From: an uncultured Lachnospiraceae bacterium | GTDB lineage: Bacteria; Bacillota; Clostridia; Lachnospirales; Lachnospiraceae | Reading direction: 5' to 3' | DNA: 64,000 bases | Assembly (NCBI GenBank): GCA_947625775.1 | Contig: CANQPM010000006.1 | Location: 62,001 to 126,000 of the forward strand | In this document: positions 28,555 through 37,583 of the stretch, piece by piece | How the letters are laid out: every line of letters starts with the position of its first letter | Numbering within the stretch: position 1 is the first letter of the stretch | The notes under the pieces: generated by a model | Seen by the model: the letters and a program-made list of their open reading frames with translations, nothing else | Told to the model about the DNA's origin: nothing | Databases searched by the model: none | Translations under genes and position numbers: made by a program

Positions 28555-29479
28555 ATTAATATTATTCATATTGGAGAGATTTCCATATTTAGAAGTGTTT
28601 ATCAGATGCTTTTTATGGAAGTTTCCACAGATAAAACAGCTGGTAAAGGATAAAAATTCCCATAGCAAAAAAAATACAATGGGAAGACAAGACAAGGAAA
28701 TTTGGAATAAAGTCAAAGAAAAAATAAAAGAGTTCGGAATAGCTAAAGGTGATATTGTGTTAGTCCATTCAAGTATGGATGGATTAGCTAATGCCGGTGT
28801 AACACCCAAGGAAGTTATAGACTTTCTTTTGGATATTGTCGGAGATCAAGGCACGTTGGTTTTTGCGGCATATCCAAAGTGTAAACAGTATAAAGATGAA
28901 AAAGATATATTGTATTATGACCCCAAACGGACTGTATCATGGACGGGGCTGCTTCCAAACGTGTTTTGCAAATATGATGGCGTTGTAAGAAGCTGCTTTC
29001 CATATAATACGTTGGCAGCAAAAGGCAGATATGCTGAAGATATGATGAAAAATAATTTAGATGATGATGCATCGCAAGGGAAAAATTCCGCATGGCAGTT
29101 TTGCATAGATCATTATGCAAAAATTTTATATTTAGGTGTTTCAGCAGCATTAAGCTGTACGATGATGAATTATCCAGAGGATGCACTGGGAGAAAATTGG
29201 TATGTAAAAGACTGGTATGGAACACAAAGATATGCTATTAAGCATGGCGATGAAATTATTTTTAAAACAATCAAGGAGAGGCATCCGGAATGGTATCGTT
29301 TTTATGCAATGTTTCATAGCGAATATTGGATGATTAAACACAATTTTTTAATAAGGGACGAAATAGAAGGAGTATATGTTGGATTTACAGAGAATATGCA
29401 TGAATTGGCTGAAGAGTTATTGCGTTTAGGTCGGCAGGGTAAATCCGTATATAGAATACCTAAAAAGTATTGGAAGTAA
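28547..29479 (+). CDS. AAC(3)-family acyltransferase, probably transferring the carrier-bound acyl group to an amino sugar
   Basis: A 310-residue member of the aminoglycoside 3-N-acetyltransferase family (PF02522). VLVHSSMDGLANAG (71-84) is the family's first motif and FVYNTLAA-like, WYRFYAMFHSEYW blocks follow. There is an N-terminal extension of about 50 residues with a hydrophobic start. Members in glycan clusters acylate amino sugars rather than antibiotics; the adjacent ligase and carrier suggest that the donor is a carrier thioester. That last step is inference; antibiotic resistance is unlikely from context. Confidence 0.75.
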   Translation: MGKLILFILERFPYLEVFIRCFLWKFPQIKQLVKDKNSHSKKNTMGRQDKEIWNKVKEKIKEFGIAKGDIVLVHSSMDGLANAGVTPKEVIDFLLDIVGDQGTLVFAAYPKCKQYKDEKDILYYDPKRTVSWTGLLPNVFCKYDGVVRSCFPYNTLAAKGRYAEDMMKNNLDDDASQGKNSAWQFCIDHYAKILYLGVSAALSCTMMNYPEDALGENWYVKDWYGTQRYAIKHGDEIIFKTIKERHPEWYRFYAMFHSEYWMIKHNFLIRDEIEGVYVGFTENMHELAEELLRLGRQGKSVYRIPKKYWK

Positions 29480-29484
29480 AGATT

Positions 29485-30324
29485 ATGGCAAAGGTAGCAT
29501 TTAGATTTGACATTGATTCCCATTTATGTATGAGAGATGGCGTGCCTGTATTAATTGACATGTCTGAACGGCTTAATGTGCCGTTTACATTTTACGTAAA
29601 TGCAGGAAGGGCAATAAGCATTAAGGATACGCTGCTTTCTCTCATAAAACATAAGCATGAAGAAGATACAAAAAAGCTGTCCGCTATGCAGAAGCTAGGA
29701 TTAAAAGAGTATGCTTATGCAGCTATTGTGAATCCTAGGATGACTAGATATAAAGAAAACATTCAGATGATTTACCGCTCAAAATGTGAGCTTGGCATAC
29801 ATGGAGGAATGAATCATTCTCATTGGTATATGTATGCTGAAAAATGGAATTATGAAAAATGCAGGAGTGAATTACTGGCAGGTATTTCTGAGATAAGGAA
29901 GATAATACCTGATTATGAGCCGTTGGGTTTTGCTGCACCGGGATTTGTAACCAGTGATAATGTAGAAAAGGCATTAAAGGATGTGGGATTTAAATATAGT
30001 TCTAATTGGCATAGTAATGGGTCAGACGAAATCTTTTCAGATTTTGGGGAATATTCCACAATAGGCGTTAATTTGTGTGGCGAACCAGGCGGAGTGGCAT
30101 ATTGGGAATATGCAAAAGCAAATGAATGGACAGATGAACAAACTATAAATTATTTTATGCATATGGTAAAGACCAAGCCTTATATTGTAGTATTTGATCA
30201 CCCATACTTTGCAGCGCTTAAAGAAAAATCATTACTGGAGCATATAATTTGTCAGGTCAAAGATGAAGGCAATGAGATTGTGACTATGAGTGATATGATA
30301 ATGGAAAGAAGGAAAAATGGATAA
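29485..30324 (+). CDS. Polysaccharide deacetylase-fold protein, ArnD-like
   Basis: A 279-residue NodB-fold (CE4-like) protein. RFDIDSHLCMRDGVPVLID at the start resembles ArnD (deformylase of undecaprenyl-phosphate-Ara4FN), with D9 and D11 as metal/base residues and IHGGMNHSHW supplying metal histidines. No signal peptide, so it acts in the cytoplasm or at the inner membrane face. ATG 29485 follows TGGAAG. It overlaps the next gene by eight bases. A formyltransferase occurs at 61806, but a functional link is only a possibility. Confidence 0.75.
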   Translation: MAKVAFRFDIDSHLCMRDGVPVLIDMSERLNVPFTFYVNAGRAISIKDTLLSLIKHKHEEDTKKLSAMQKLGLKEYAYAAIVNPRMTRYKENIQMIYRSKCELGIHGGMNHSHWYMYAEKWNYEKCRSELLAGISEIRKIIPDYEPLGFAAPGFVTSDNVEKALKDVGFKYSSNWHSNGSDEIFSDFGEYSTIGVNLCGEPGGVAYWEYAKANEWTDEQTINYFMHMVKTKPYIVVFDHPYFAALKEKSLLEHIICQVKDEGNEIVTMSDMIMERRKNG

Positions 30325-31327
30325 AATTTATTTTAGCATTGTAATGGCTGCGTACAATTCAGAGGATACGATTGAACGGGCTTTAAAAAGCATACGGTCG
30401 CAGAAATTCAGGCAGGAGGAAATAGAAATACTTGTTGTTGATGGAGGTTCAACTGATAAAACACTGGAAATAGCAAAAAAATATAATGCAGTTATATTGC
30501 AAAATCCTTACAAGCTTCCAGAGCCTGCAAAAACTATAGGGCTGAAGCATGCATCAGGGAAATATGTATGTATTATGGATACGGACGAGGAAATCCCTGA
30601 TATAACAATATTTCAACAGCGTAAGGCAGTTTTGGAACATTATAATGAAATTAAATGTCTTGCAATAGGGTTGCTTACTCCGAATGGAAGCCGCCCTTGC
30701 TGTTATTATATTAATGCAGTAGGAGATCCATTTACATGCTTTGTGTATTCGACATTTAAAGACAGCATGGAGGGGTTGATAGTAAAAAAAGGAAAGTTTG
30801 TTTCGGAGTATAATTGTTATATTGCCCAATATAGCGAAAATGATATTAAACCTATTGGTGATAGTGGTATTGTTATGGATTTGCGATATATAAGAGATAA
30901 TTATAATGATCTTTTGGACGACTTAACTACTTCAGATATTTTTGATATGATAATTGCAGATACGGGTTATGTGGGATATATAAAGTATGATAATCATTAT
31001 CACTATACATCAGCATCAATAGAAACGTTTCTGAAAAAAGTAAAATTTCGTATAATTAATAATATATTTGATGTAAAAGGTTCAGGATACTCAAGCAAAG
31101 CTCAAAGAAATAAAAAATTATTTTTCAGAAAATATCTGTTTCCGATATATGCTATATGTATTATTGTACCATTATTTGAGGGAATACGTATGGCTTTTAA
31201 CTATAAACATTGGATATTTTTGATGCATCCATTGTTTTGTCTATATGTAATATTTGAGATATTTATTCAATATTCATGCAAGCTTTTAGGAATTAAAAAG
31301 AAAAATGCCGATTATGCGAAGAATTAG
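30317..31327 (+). CDS. Glycosyltransferase family 2 with C-terminal membrane segment
   Basis: A 336-residue GT2. FSIVMAAYNSEDTIERAL, VVDGGSTDKTLEIA and MDTDEEI are the nucleotide/metal motifs. The last 70 residues contain two hydrophobic stretches (FPIYAICIIVPLF and HPLFCLYVIFEIF), suggesting membrane anchoring. The 170 bases downstream hold no clear terminator. Confidence 0.85.
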   Translation: MDKIYFSIVMAAYNSEDTIERALKSIRSQKFRQEEIEILVVDGGSTDKTLEIAKKYNAVILQNPYKLPEPAKTIGLKHASGKYVCIMDTDEEIPDITIFQQRKAVLEHYNEIKCLAIGLLTPNGSRPCCYYINAVGDPFTCFVYSTFKDSMEGLIVKKGKFVSEYNCYIAQYSENDIKPIGDSGIVMDLRYIRDNYNDLLDDLTTSDIFDMIIADTGYVGYIKYDNHYHYTSASIETFLKKVKFRIINNIFDVKGSGYSSKAQRNKKLFFRKYLFPIYAICIIVPLFEGIRMAFNYKHWIFLMHPLFCLYVIFEIFIQYSCKLLGIKKKNADYAKN

Positions 31328-31500
31328 TTGGCAAAAAACTTGTGTGGGATAAATTTGGCGTCTCATTAAATTTTGTGAATATGCTCAAAATGTAATATGT
31401 TAAAAACGCTTAAAAAAGATTGTATATGAAAAAAATGTATGTTATTATAATTAGAGGTAACTAATATAATAAAAGCCTAGGGCAAAGCGTGGAGCATATA

Positions 31501-32514
31501 ATGAAAAAAATAGTAGAGCTTATAGTGCCATGCTATAATGAAGAAAATTGCATACAAGCGTTTTATGATAGTGTTAGGGAAGTTTTTAAAAAACTATATA
31601 AATATGATTTTATTATAACATTTGTAGACGATGGCAGTAAGGACAATACGCTTAACATAATAAAAGAGGTCGTGGATACGGCAACAATAGGGATAGTGCA
31701 ATATATATCACTGTCGCGTAATTTTGGAAAAGAATCTGCAATTTATGCAGGATTAAGTAAGAGCAGAGGTGACTATGTAGCATTGCTGGATGCTGATTTG
31801 CAGCATCCACCAGAGCTTCTTGCAAAAATGCTTGATGCTCTTGAAAATGAAGGCTATGATAGGGCGACAGCAAGGAGAATATCAAGAACAGGCGAACCTG
31901 TGATTAGAAGCTTATTTTCAAGAGCATTTTACCATATTATAAACCATGTTACTGTTATAGATTTAGTGCCAGGAAGCACAGATTATTGTTTAATGAGGCG
32001 CAGCGTAGTTGAGGCAATGCTTTCTATGACAGAGCGTGAGCGGTTTACAAAGGGGATATATACTTGGGTTGGATACAAAAACAAATGGATTGAATATGAA
32101 AATGTCGAAAGAGTAGCAGGCAGGACCAAATGGAATTTCATAGGACTTCTTCGCTATGCATATAGTGGTTTTGTTGCCTTTGCGACAACGCCATTGCGAG
32201 GAGTTGTTTACCTAGGAGTAGTTATTACTATAGCAGCGTTTATATATGCCTTGAATATATGGATAAATGCAGTCCGAGAACCGTATGTGCCAAGAACTGG
32301 TTACTCAAGCATAATGATAGTTATGTTATTTCTGGGAGGTGTGATTATCACCACATTGGGAATGATAGGTGAGTATTTGGCAAGGATATATATGGAGGTG
32401 AAAAGGCGTCCTATTTATTTTGAGAGGGAAACTAATATAGTTGATAATTATATGACTTGTGATAAAGAGGAAAGGATTAATAATCAGGTGGAAAATAATA
32501 ATGGAGCAATGTGA
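31501..32514 (+). CDS. GtrB/YkcC-type bactoprenol-phosphate glycosyltransferase
   Basis: A 337-residue GT2 with two C-terminal membrane spans (about 240-265 and 275-303), the DPM1/GtrB architecture. LIVPCYNEEN, FVDDGSKDNT, LSRNFGKESA and LDADLQHPPE are diagnostic for enzymes that make polyprenyl-phosphate-hexose. Such a product is the donor for GT-C-type membrane transferases, several of which are in this locus (14047, 19172, 52239). ATG 31501 lies six bases after GGAG; GTG 31489 is less likely. Confidence 0.85.
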   Translation: MKKIVELIVPCYNEENCIQAFYDSVREVFKKLYKYDFIITFVDDGSKDNTLNIIKEVVDTATIGIVQYISLSRNFGKESAIYAGLSKSRGDYVALLDADLQHPPELLAKMLDALENEGYDRATARRISRTGEPVIRSLFSRAFYHIINHVTVIDLVPGSTDYCLMRRSVVEAMLSMTERERFTKGIYTWVGYKNKWIEYENVERVAGRTKWNFIGLLRYAYSGFVAFATTPLRGVVYLGVVITIAAFIYALNIWINAVREPYVPRTGYSSIMIVMLFLGGVIITTLGMIGEYLARIYMEVKRRPIYFERETNIVDNYMTCDKEERINNQVENNNGAM

Positions 32515-33547
32515 TTTAAGTGTCATTATTCCAATATATAATGGTGGACGATTTTTGAAATCGACTTTGGACAGTATTCTAGGGCAAACGTACAGAAATT
32601 ATGAATTAATATTGGTAGATGATGGCTCGACAGATAATACTTCGGTTATATGTGATGAGTATTCTAAGAAAGATGAGAGAATAAAAGTGCTCCATCAAAA
32701 AAATGGCGGAATGTCAAATGCCAGGGACAATGGTTATAAGACTGCCTTAAATAATACGTCGATTTTATTTTTGGATGCTGATGATATTTTCGTGGAAAAT
32801 ATGTTTGAAGATATGATGAAGCATAAGGATGCGGAAATTGTGTGCATTTGCTACAAGAACGTTAATACAGATAAAATAATGTCATATCAATTTGATGTAT
32901 CGGTCGTTAAGACCGAGCAGATGACAGGAAAAGAATTAATGCCAAGGTATCTGGAACCCGGTGATAGTATGGGCAAGGTGGGGAATTTTGTAGGAATGAT
33001 GTTCAGTAGAGAATTTTATAAAAAAATGGATTCTATTATTAGGGCTGCACAAAACATTCTTCCTCAAAATTATTTGAATGATGTGTATTGTGGACCGCGT
33101 TTTCTGATGAACGCTAATAGAGTAGTTTTGCTTGATGGTATATATATGGCACATAGAATCTCAAAATATACGGACAGCCGACTGATGAAACCTAATGACT
33201 TGCATTATGAATTAGCGCTGGCAAATAAAATGAACATTGAGTATTATAAAAGCTGTAATTGTGATGTGGCATATGATGAACATCTCATTGGATTTTATTT
33301 GGTTATTTTGAAGCTTTGGTATCAGGCTGTAACAAGGGAAAAAGATGACTCAAAAAAAAGAAGATGCGTTGAGATGATAGATGATTATTATAATGAATAC
33401 TATAATGAGCTTAAAGAATTAAAATGCAATTCGTTTAATGATAAAATGATAAAAGGTTCTATTATGTTATGGAAAATAAATAAGTCATTATGGCGTTTTA
33501 CAGTGGGTACATTGAGATATGAAGTTATGTATAGACTACAAGTATGA
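32501..33547 (+). CDS. Glycosyltransferase family 2
   Basis: A 348-residue capsular-type GT2: LSVIIPIYNGGRFLKSTL, LVDDGSTDNTSVICDEY, NGGMSNARDNG and FLDADDIF. ATG 32501 follows AGGTGG at nine bases and overlaps the preceding gene by 14 bases. Confidence 0.85.
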   Translation: MEQCDLSVIIPIYNGGRFLKSTLDSILGQTYRNYELILVDDGSTDNTSVICDEYSKKDERIKVLHQKNGGMSNARDNGYKTALNNTSILFLDADDIFVENMFEDMMKHKDAEIVCICYKNVNTDKIMSYQFDVSVVKTEQMTGKELMPRYLEPGDSMGKVGNFVGMMFSREFYKKMDSIIRAAQNILPQNYLNDVYCGPRFLMNANRVVLLDGIYMAHRISKYTDSRLMKPNDLHYELALANKMNIEYYKSCNCDVAYDEHLIGFYLVILKLWYQAVTREKDDSKKRRCVEMIDDYYNEYYNELKELKCNSFNDKMIKGSIMLWKINKSLWRFTVGTLRYEVMYRLQV

Positions 33548-33623
33548 TATATGAGTACAGGTAATAATAACGAGTAAAATATTATTCGGCAGTTTATAAT
33601 GGCACATTTTGGAGGAACTGAAA

Positions 33624-34982
33624 TTGAAAAATATATTAGTTATTAGCTGGCATTTTGCACCTCAAAATGAGATAGGCGCGATAAGATTTACTAAAATGGT
33701 AAAATATTTGGCGCGTACGGGTGAGTATCATTTTTGGGTAATTTGTAAAGAAACAGATGAAAAAGAAATGCATGATAAAATTCTTCAAAGAGATATGGAA
33801 GAGGTATCTGAATATGTTACAATTTTCCCAGTTCATATTGATAAATTGGAAATTATAGAAAAATTGAAAAGTTGTATTTTGAGAAAAATAATGGAGCAGC
33901 AGAAAGGGGCTGATATAAGATATTCTGATGTGGAACGCAAATTAATTTCCAGTAGCGAAACTGGTATAAATGGAGGATTAAAAAGAATTGTAGGAAAAAC
34001 TATTACATTTATGAATGGTATATACTTGTTTATAAGCAATGACATAGTATTCGCCCAAAAAGGATTTAAAATTTATAAGCATATTGCAGCGAACAATATG
34101 GATGTGATGCTTTCGACTTGGGGACCAACGGGTGATATATTGTTAGGATTAAAGATAAAAAAAGACAATAAAAAAATCAAATGGATCATGGACTATAGAG
34201 ATTTGTGTATTGCATCTTTTAAGCTGGAGCAGATTGGATTAAGGCATGTTGCATATAGAGCGGATAAAGCAGCAGAATATATTACAGGTGTAAGTAAACA
34301 ATGTAATGGTTCTGGAAAGTATATGAAAAAGTTCCATGCTATTATTAATGGATATGATAAGGAAGATATTGAAGGCCTTTCAAATACTGGGAAAAATGAT
34401 AAATTAAGAATAGTTTATACTGGAAGCATTTATAATGGTAGAAATCTTAGGATTTTATTTAAAATTTTACATGAGCTAGCAGAAGAAAAGATAATCAATC
34501 CACAAATGATTTCTGTTGAATATGCGGGTAAAGATTTTGGAATAATAGAGCAGGATGCTAAGGAATATTCTATGGAAAATATATTAATAAATCGAGGAAT
34601 GTTGCAAAGGGAGAAGTCATTGGAACTTCAGCATGAAGCAGATATACTGTGCGTGGTAACATGGAATACAGAAAAGGAAGGCGATGCAATTACAGGTAAG
34701 TTTATTGAGTATTTTATGATGAAAAAGCCTATTTTTTCTATTGTGATAGGAAATAAAAAGAATAGCATTGTAAAACGAATAACTGATAGGGCTAATATTG
34801 GCTATTCGTATGAAGAATCAAGTGGGAATGAGGGATATTTGGAAGCTAAGCAGTGGATATCAGAAAAATATTCAACATTTTTAAAAAATGGGCAAATTGA
34901 TATCAATCCGGATGAAATGTATTTGGATAAATTCAGCAGTAAGAGTATGGCGAAGCGGTTTAAAAGACTTATTGATGGATAA
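33624..34982 (+). CDS. Glycosyltransferase family 4-like (GT-B)
   Basis: A 452-residue GT-B-like protein. The start WHFAPQNEIGAIRFTKMVKYL is the acceptor-domain pattern of WbuB-like transferases, and IVYTGSIYNGRNLRILFKIL marks the donor domain. The usual E-x7-E signature is degenerate (EKEGDAITGKFIEYFMMKKP). TTG 33624 is chosen because it lies eight bases after GGAGG, which the TTG at 33609 overlaps. Substrate unknown. Confidence 0.7.
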   Translation: MKNILVISWHFAPQNEIGAIRFTKMVKYLARTGEYHFWVICKETDEKEMHDKILQRDMEEVSEYVTIFPVHIDKLEIIEKLKSCILRKIMEQQKGADIRYSDVERKLISSSETGINGGLKRIVGKTITFMNGIYLFISNDIVFAQKGFKIYKHIAANNMDVMLSTWGPTGDILLGLKIKKDNKKIKWIMDYRDLCIASFKLEQIGLRHVAYRADKAAEYITGVSKQCNGSGKYMKKFHAIINGYDKEDIEGLSNTGKNDKLRIVYTGSIYNGRNLRILFKILHELAEEKIINPQMISVEYAGKDFGIIEQDAKEYSMENILINRGMLQREKSLELQHEADILCVVTWNTEKEGDAITGKFIEYFMMKKPIFSIVIGNKKNSIVKRITDRANIGYSYEESSGNEGYLEAKQWISEKYSTFLKNGQIDINPDEMYLDKFSSKSMAKRFKRLIDG

Positions 34983-35034
34983 GGGTATAATGTCTTTATC
35001 TTTACGTTTTAAATAATTAAGGAGCAACAAATAT

Positions 35035-36147
35035 ATGGCAAAAAGAAATATTAGTATATTGCATATAGTAGGGAACAGACCACAATTCATAAAACTTGCG
35101 CCAGTATTTCGTGCGGTTGAGAATAGAGGCTATAAGCAGATGATAGTGCATTCCGGACAACATTTCGACAGCAATATGTCAGAAATTTTTTTTGAAGAGT
35201 TAGACATTCCTCGGCCAGATAAAAATTTACAAGTACATACGAATGGGGGTCATGCAGAAATGACGGCAAGAATGATGCTGGCGTTAGAACCTGTAATATC
35301 TGCCTATAGACCTGATATTGTCGTTGTATATGGAGATACTAATACAACATTGGCCGCCGCTTTGACAGCAAAGAAATTATGCATTCCGATTATTCACGTG
35401 GAAGCAGGTTCCAGAACTGGTAAGGAGTATAATCCAGAAGAAATAAATCGTGTTGTAGTAGATAGGATTTCCGATTTGTTATGTACGCCAGATAGGGAAT
35501 CATATGATAATTTAGTACAGGAACATTTGGAGAATAAGGCATTTTTCTCAGGGGATGTGATGTATGATACATTTTTATCTAATAAACAGCGTGTCAATAG
35601 TGAAAATTTGCTGATGGAATATTCTCTTGAGAAAAACAAATATATTCTTATGACATGGCATAGGCAGGAAAATACCTCTGATAAAGGGAAAATGACTGAT
35701 ATTATTGAACTTTTGGAACAGATTAGATATAAGATAATTTTGCCATTGCATCCAAGGACTAAGAAGAAGCTGCAAGAGTTTGAATTATGGGATAGGATAA
35801 ATAAAGTTTCTAATTTATGTATAACAGAACCAGTAGGGTATTTGGAAATGATAGGATTGCTTTCTAATTGCGCAATGACACTCACAGATTCAGGGGGAGT
35901 ATCGAAGGAGTCATTTTTTGCGGGAGTTAAGAGCTTGTTTATGGTTGATTTGAGAGTTTGGCCTGACTTGGAAAATAGTGGATGGATACGTCATTTGAGT
36001 CAAAATATAAATGAAAATATAGAGTTTATTGACAGCATATTTCAACAAGAAAAGATTGAAATTGAAATGCCAATGTTCTATGGCGATGGAAAGGCTGCTG
36101 AAAAAATCGTTGCTGAGATTGAGAAGAGGTTTAATACAGGAGAATAA
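35035..36147 (+). CDS. wbpI: NDP-N-acetylhexosamine 2-epimerase, WbpI/WecB-like
   Basis: A 370-residue non-hydrolysing 2-epimerase-like enzyme: IVGNRPQFIKLAP, HSGQHFDSNMS, VYGDTNTTLAAAL, HVEAGSRTG, PEEINRVVVDRISD and TDSGGVSKESFF. The SGQHFD...MS and NPEEINRV blocks are shared with WbpI. Its place beside WbpB- and WbpE-like genes suggests it epimerises UDP-GlcNAc3NAcA to UDP-ManNAc3NAcA, or a close analogue. WecB itself is the alternative. Confidence 0.75.
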   Translation: MAKRNISILHIVGNRPQFIKLAPVFRAVENRGYKQMIVHSGQHFDSNMSEIFFEELDIPRPDKNLQVHTNGGHAEMTARMMLALEPVISAYRPDIVVVYGDTNTTLAAALTAKKLCIPIIHVEAGSRTGKEYNPEEINRVVVDRISDLLCTPDRESYDNLVQEHLENKAFFSGDVMYDTFLSNKQRVNSENLLMEYSLEKNKYILMTWHRQENTSDKGKMTDIIELLEQIRYKIILPLHPRTKKKLQEFELWDRINKVSNLCITEPVGYLEMIGLLSNCAMTLTDSGGVSKESFFAGVKSLFMVDLRVWPDLENSGWIRHLSQNINENIEFIDSIFQQEKIEIEMPMFYGDGKAAEKIVAEIEKRFNTGE

Positions 36148-36152
36148 AATTT

Positions 36153-37229
36153 ATGAAATATGCACTGATAGGCTGCGGTAGAATATCGCCTAACCATATT
36201 GCAGCGGCTAAGGCTAATGGTATTGAGATTGCAGCAATATGTGATATATTGCCGGCAAATATGAAAGATAAAAGGTTAAAATTTGACTTAGGCAACAATA
36301 TAAGACAATATACTGATTACCATGAAATGCTTGAAAAAGAAAAGCCTGAACTGGTGGCTATTGCTACAGAGAGTGGAAAACATGCGCAGATTGCGTTAGA
36401 TTGTATGGATTATGGATGCAATCTGATTATTGAAAAGCCTATTGCGTTATCCATTGAGGATGCAGATAGGATTATTGAAAAATCAAACAGGTTAAATTTA
36501 AAGGTATGCGCATGCCATCAGAACAGATTCAATAAGTCAATACAAAAGATAAGGGAAGCAGTGGATAAAAACAGATTTGGAAAGATGTTCTACGGTACTG
36601 CACATATAAGATGGTGCAGGGATTATGAATATTATGCGCGCGCTAACTGGCGAGGTACATGGGAGCAGGATGGCGGTGCGCTGATGAACCAGTGTATTCA
36701 TAACATTGATTTGCTTCGGTGGATGATGGGTGATGAGGTTGAGGAAGTTGTGGGAATGACAGACCGTCTGCACCACAATTACATTGAGGCAGAGGATTTA
36801 GGCATTGCGTTGATAAAATTTAAAAACGGCGCATATGGAATTGTGGAAGGAACTACCAATATTTATCCGCAAAATCTTGAAGAAACATTGTATTTATTTG
36901 GGGAAAAAGGTACTGTAAAGGCTGGCGGGCAGTCGGTTAATGTCATTGAGGAATGGCGGTTTTCGGATATGCTTGATGACCCTGATGAAGTTAAAAGGCA
37001 GTTTCATGAAAATCCGCCTAATGTATATGGCTATGGGCATACACCTTTGTATGCAGATGTTATTGAGGCGATTCAGGATGACAGGAAGCCATATGTTGAT
37101 GCCGAGGCAGGGAAAAGAGCACTGGAGTTGGTGCTTGCAATATACAAATCATCTGCAAATAAAACAATAGTAAAATTGCCATTAGAAAATTGCGCGACAA
37201 TACAATTTAAAGATAGGTTTCATGTGTAG
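36153..37229 (+). CDS. wbpB: Gfo/Idh/MocA oxidoreductase, WbpB-like
   Basis: A 358-residue NAD-dependent oxidoreductase. YALIGCGRISPNHI opens the Rossmann fold and IIEKPIALSIEDAD carries the family's EKP lysine; HIRWCRDYEYY and GGALMNQCIHNIDLLRWM follow in the substrate domain. WbpB oxidises the C3 hydroxyl of UDP-GlcNAcA for the following amination by WbpE. No gene for the C6 oxidation (WbpA) was found in the window. Confidence 0.8.
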   Translation: MKYALIGCGRISPNHIAAAKANGIEIAAICDILPANMKDKRLKFDLGNNIRQYTDYHEMLEKEKPELVAIATESGKHAQIALDCMDYGCNLIIEKPIALSIEDADRIIEKSNRLNLKVCACHQNRFNKSIQKIREAVDKNRFGKMFYGTAHIRWCRDYEYYARANWRGTWEQDGGALMNQCIHNIDLLRWMMGDEVEEVVGMTDRLHHNYIEAEDLGIALIKFKNGAYGIVEGTTNIYPQNLEETLYLFGEKGTVKAGGQSVNVIEEWRFSDMLDDPDEVKRQFHENPPNVYGYGHTPLYADVIEAIQDDRKPYVDAEAGKRALELVLAIYKSSANKTIVKLPLENCATIQFKDRFHV

Positions 37230-37253
37230 AAAAAAGGAATGTGGGTAACTGTA

Positions 37254-37583
37254 ATGAGAAATATCAAAAGTTATTCTGAAAAATATTTAATACCAGGGTT
37301 TGAAAAGTATAAGGTATTGTACAGAAGAAAAAAGTTATGGAGATTATTAAGGAATATTCGCCTAAAAAAATTCTAGAGATTGATGGTTATTAAAAAGATA
37401 TCTAAACCGTTTCGTGAATTTGGTGGAGAACCCAAGCCATATTTTAGAATAAGAAAGGTGTTTAATCCAGACATTATGAGAGCTGAAACTGAAAAAGCAA
37501 TAAAAGATAATATACCAATGGGGGGTAATTTTCCCCACTGTGAGCTGTACTTCCAGGCATTATCAGAACTGGAGGCAACATAA
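37254..37583 (+). pseudogene. Decayed SAM-methyltransferase-like gene (internal deletion plus frameshift)
   Basis: From ATG 37254 (after GGGTAAC) a 40-codon frame stops at 37376. Adding one A in the A6 run near 37328 changes the end of that frame to KKVMEIIKEYSPKKILEI, the usual lead-in to a methyltransferase motif I, which then breaks off at the place where GCG should follow. The distal open frame (37380-37583) reads FGGEPKPYFRIRKVFNPD and NIPMGGNFPHCELYFQAL and lacks its own ribosome site. The simplest reading is a larger gene that lost its middle. Its stop overlaps the next ATG (TAATG). Confidence 0.55.

Noticed and set aside
28547-29479. Antibiotic resistance role for the AAC(3)-family gene
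   Set aside because: It is overlapped with a ligase and carrier-protein cassette in a glycan locus, and family members there act on sugars.
31420-31451. TTGTAT and TATAAT before the GtrB-like gene as a promoter
   Set aside because: Spacing is 20 bases, too long for a standard sigma-A promoter.
35394-35885. 163-residue minus-strand open frame
   Set aside because: Antisense to the WbpI-like epimerase, no recognisable domain, no ribosome site.
37520-37525. Run of six G in the methyltransferase relic as another contingency tract
   Set aside because: Runs of six G also occur at 14609 and about 38277 without any frame consequence; below the length where slippage is convincing.
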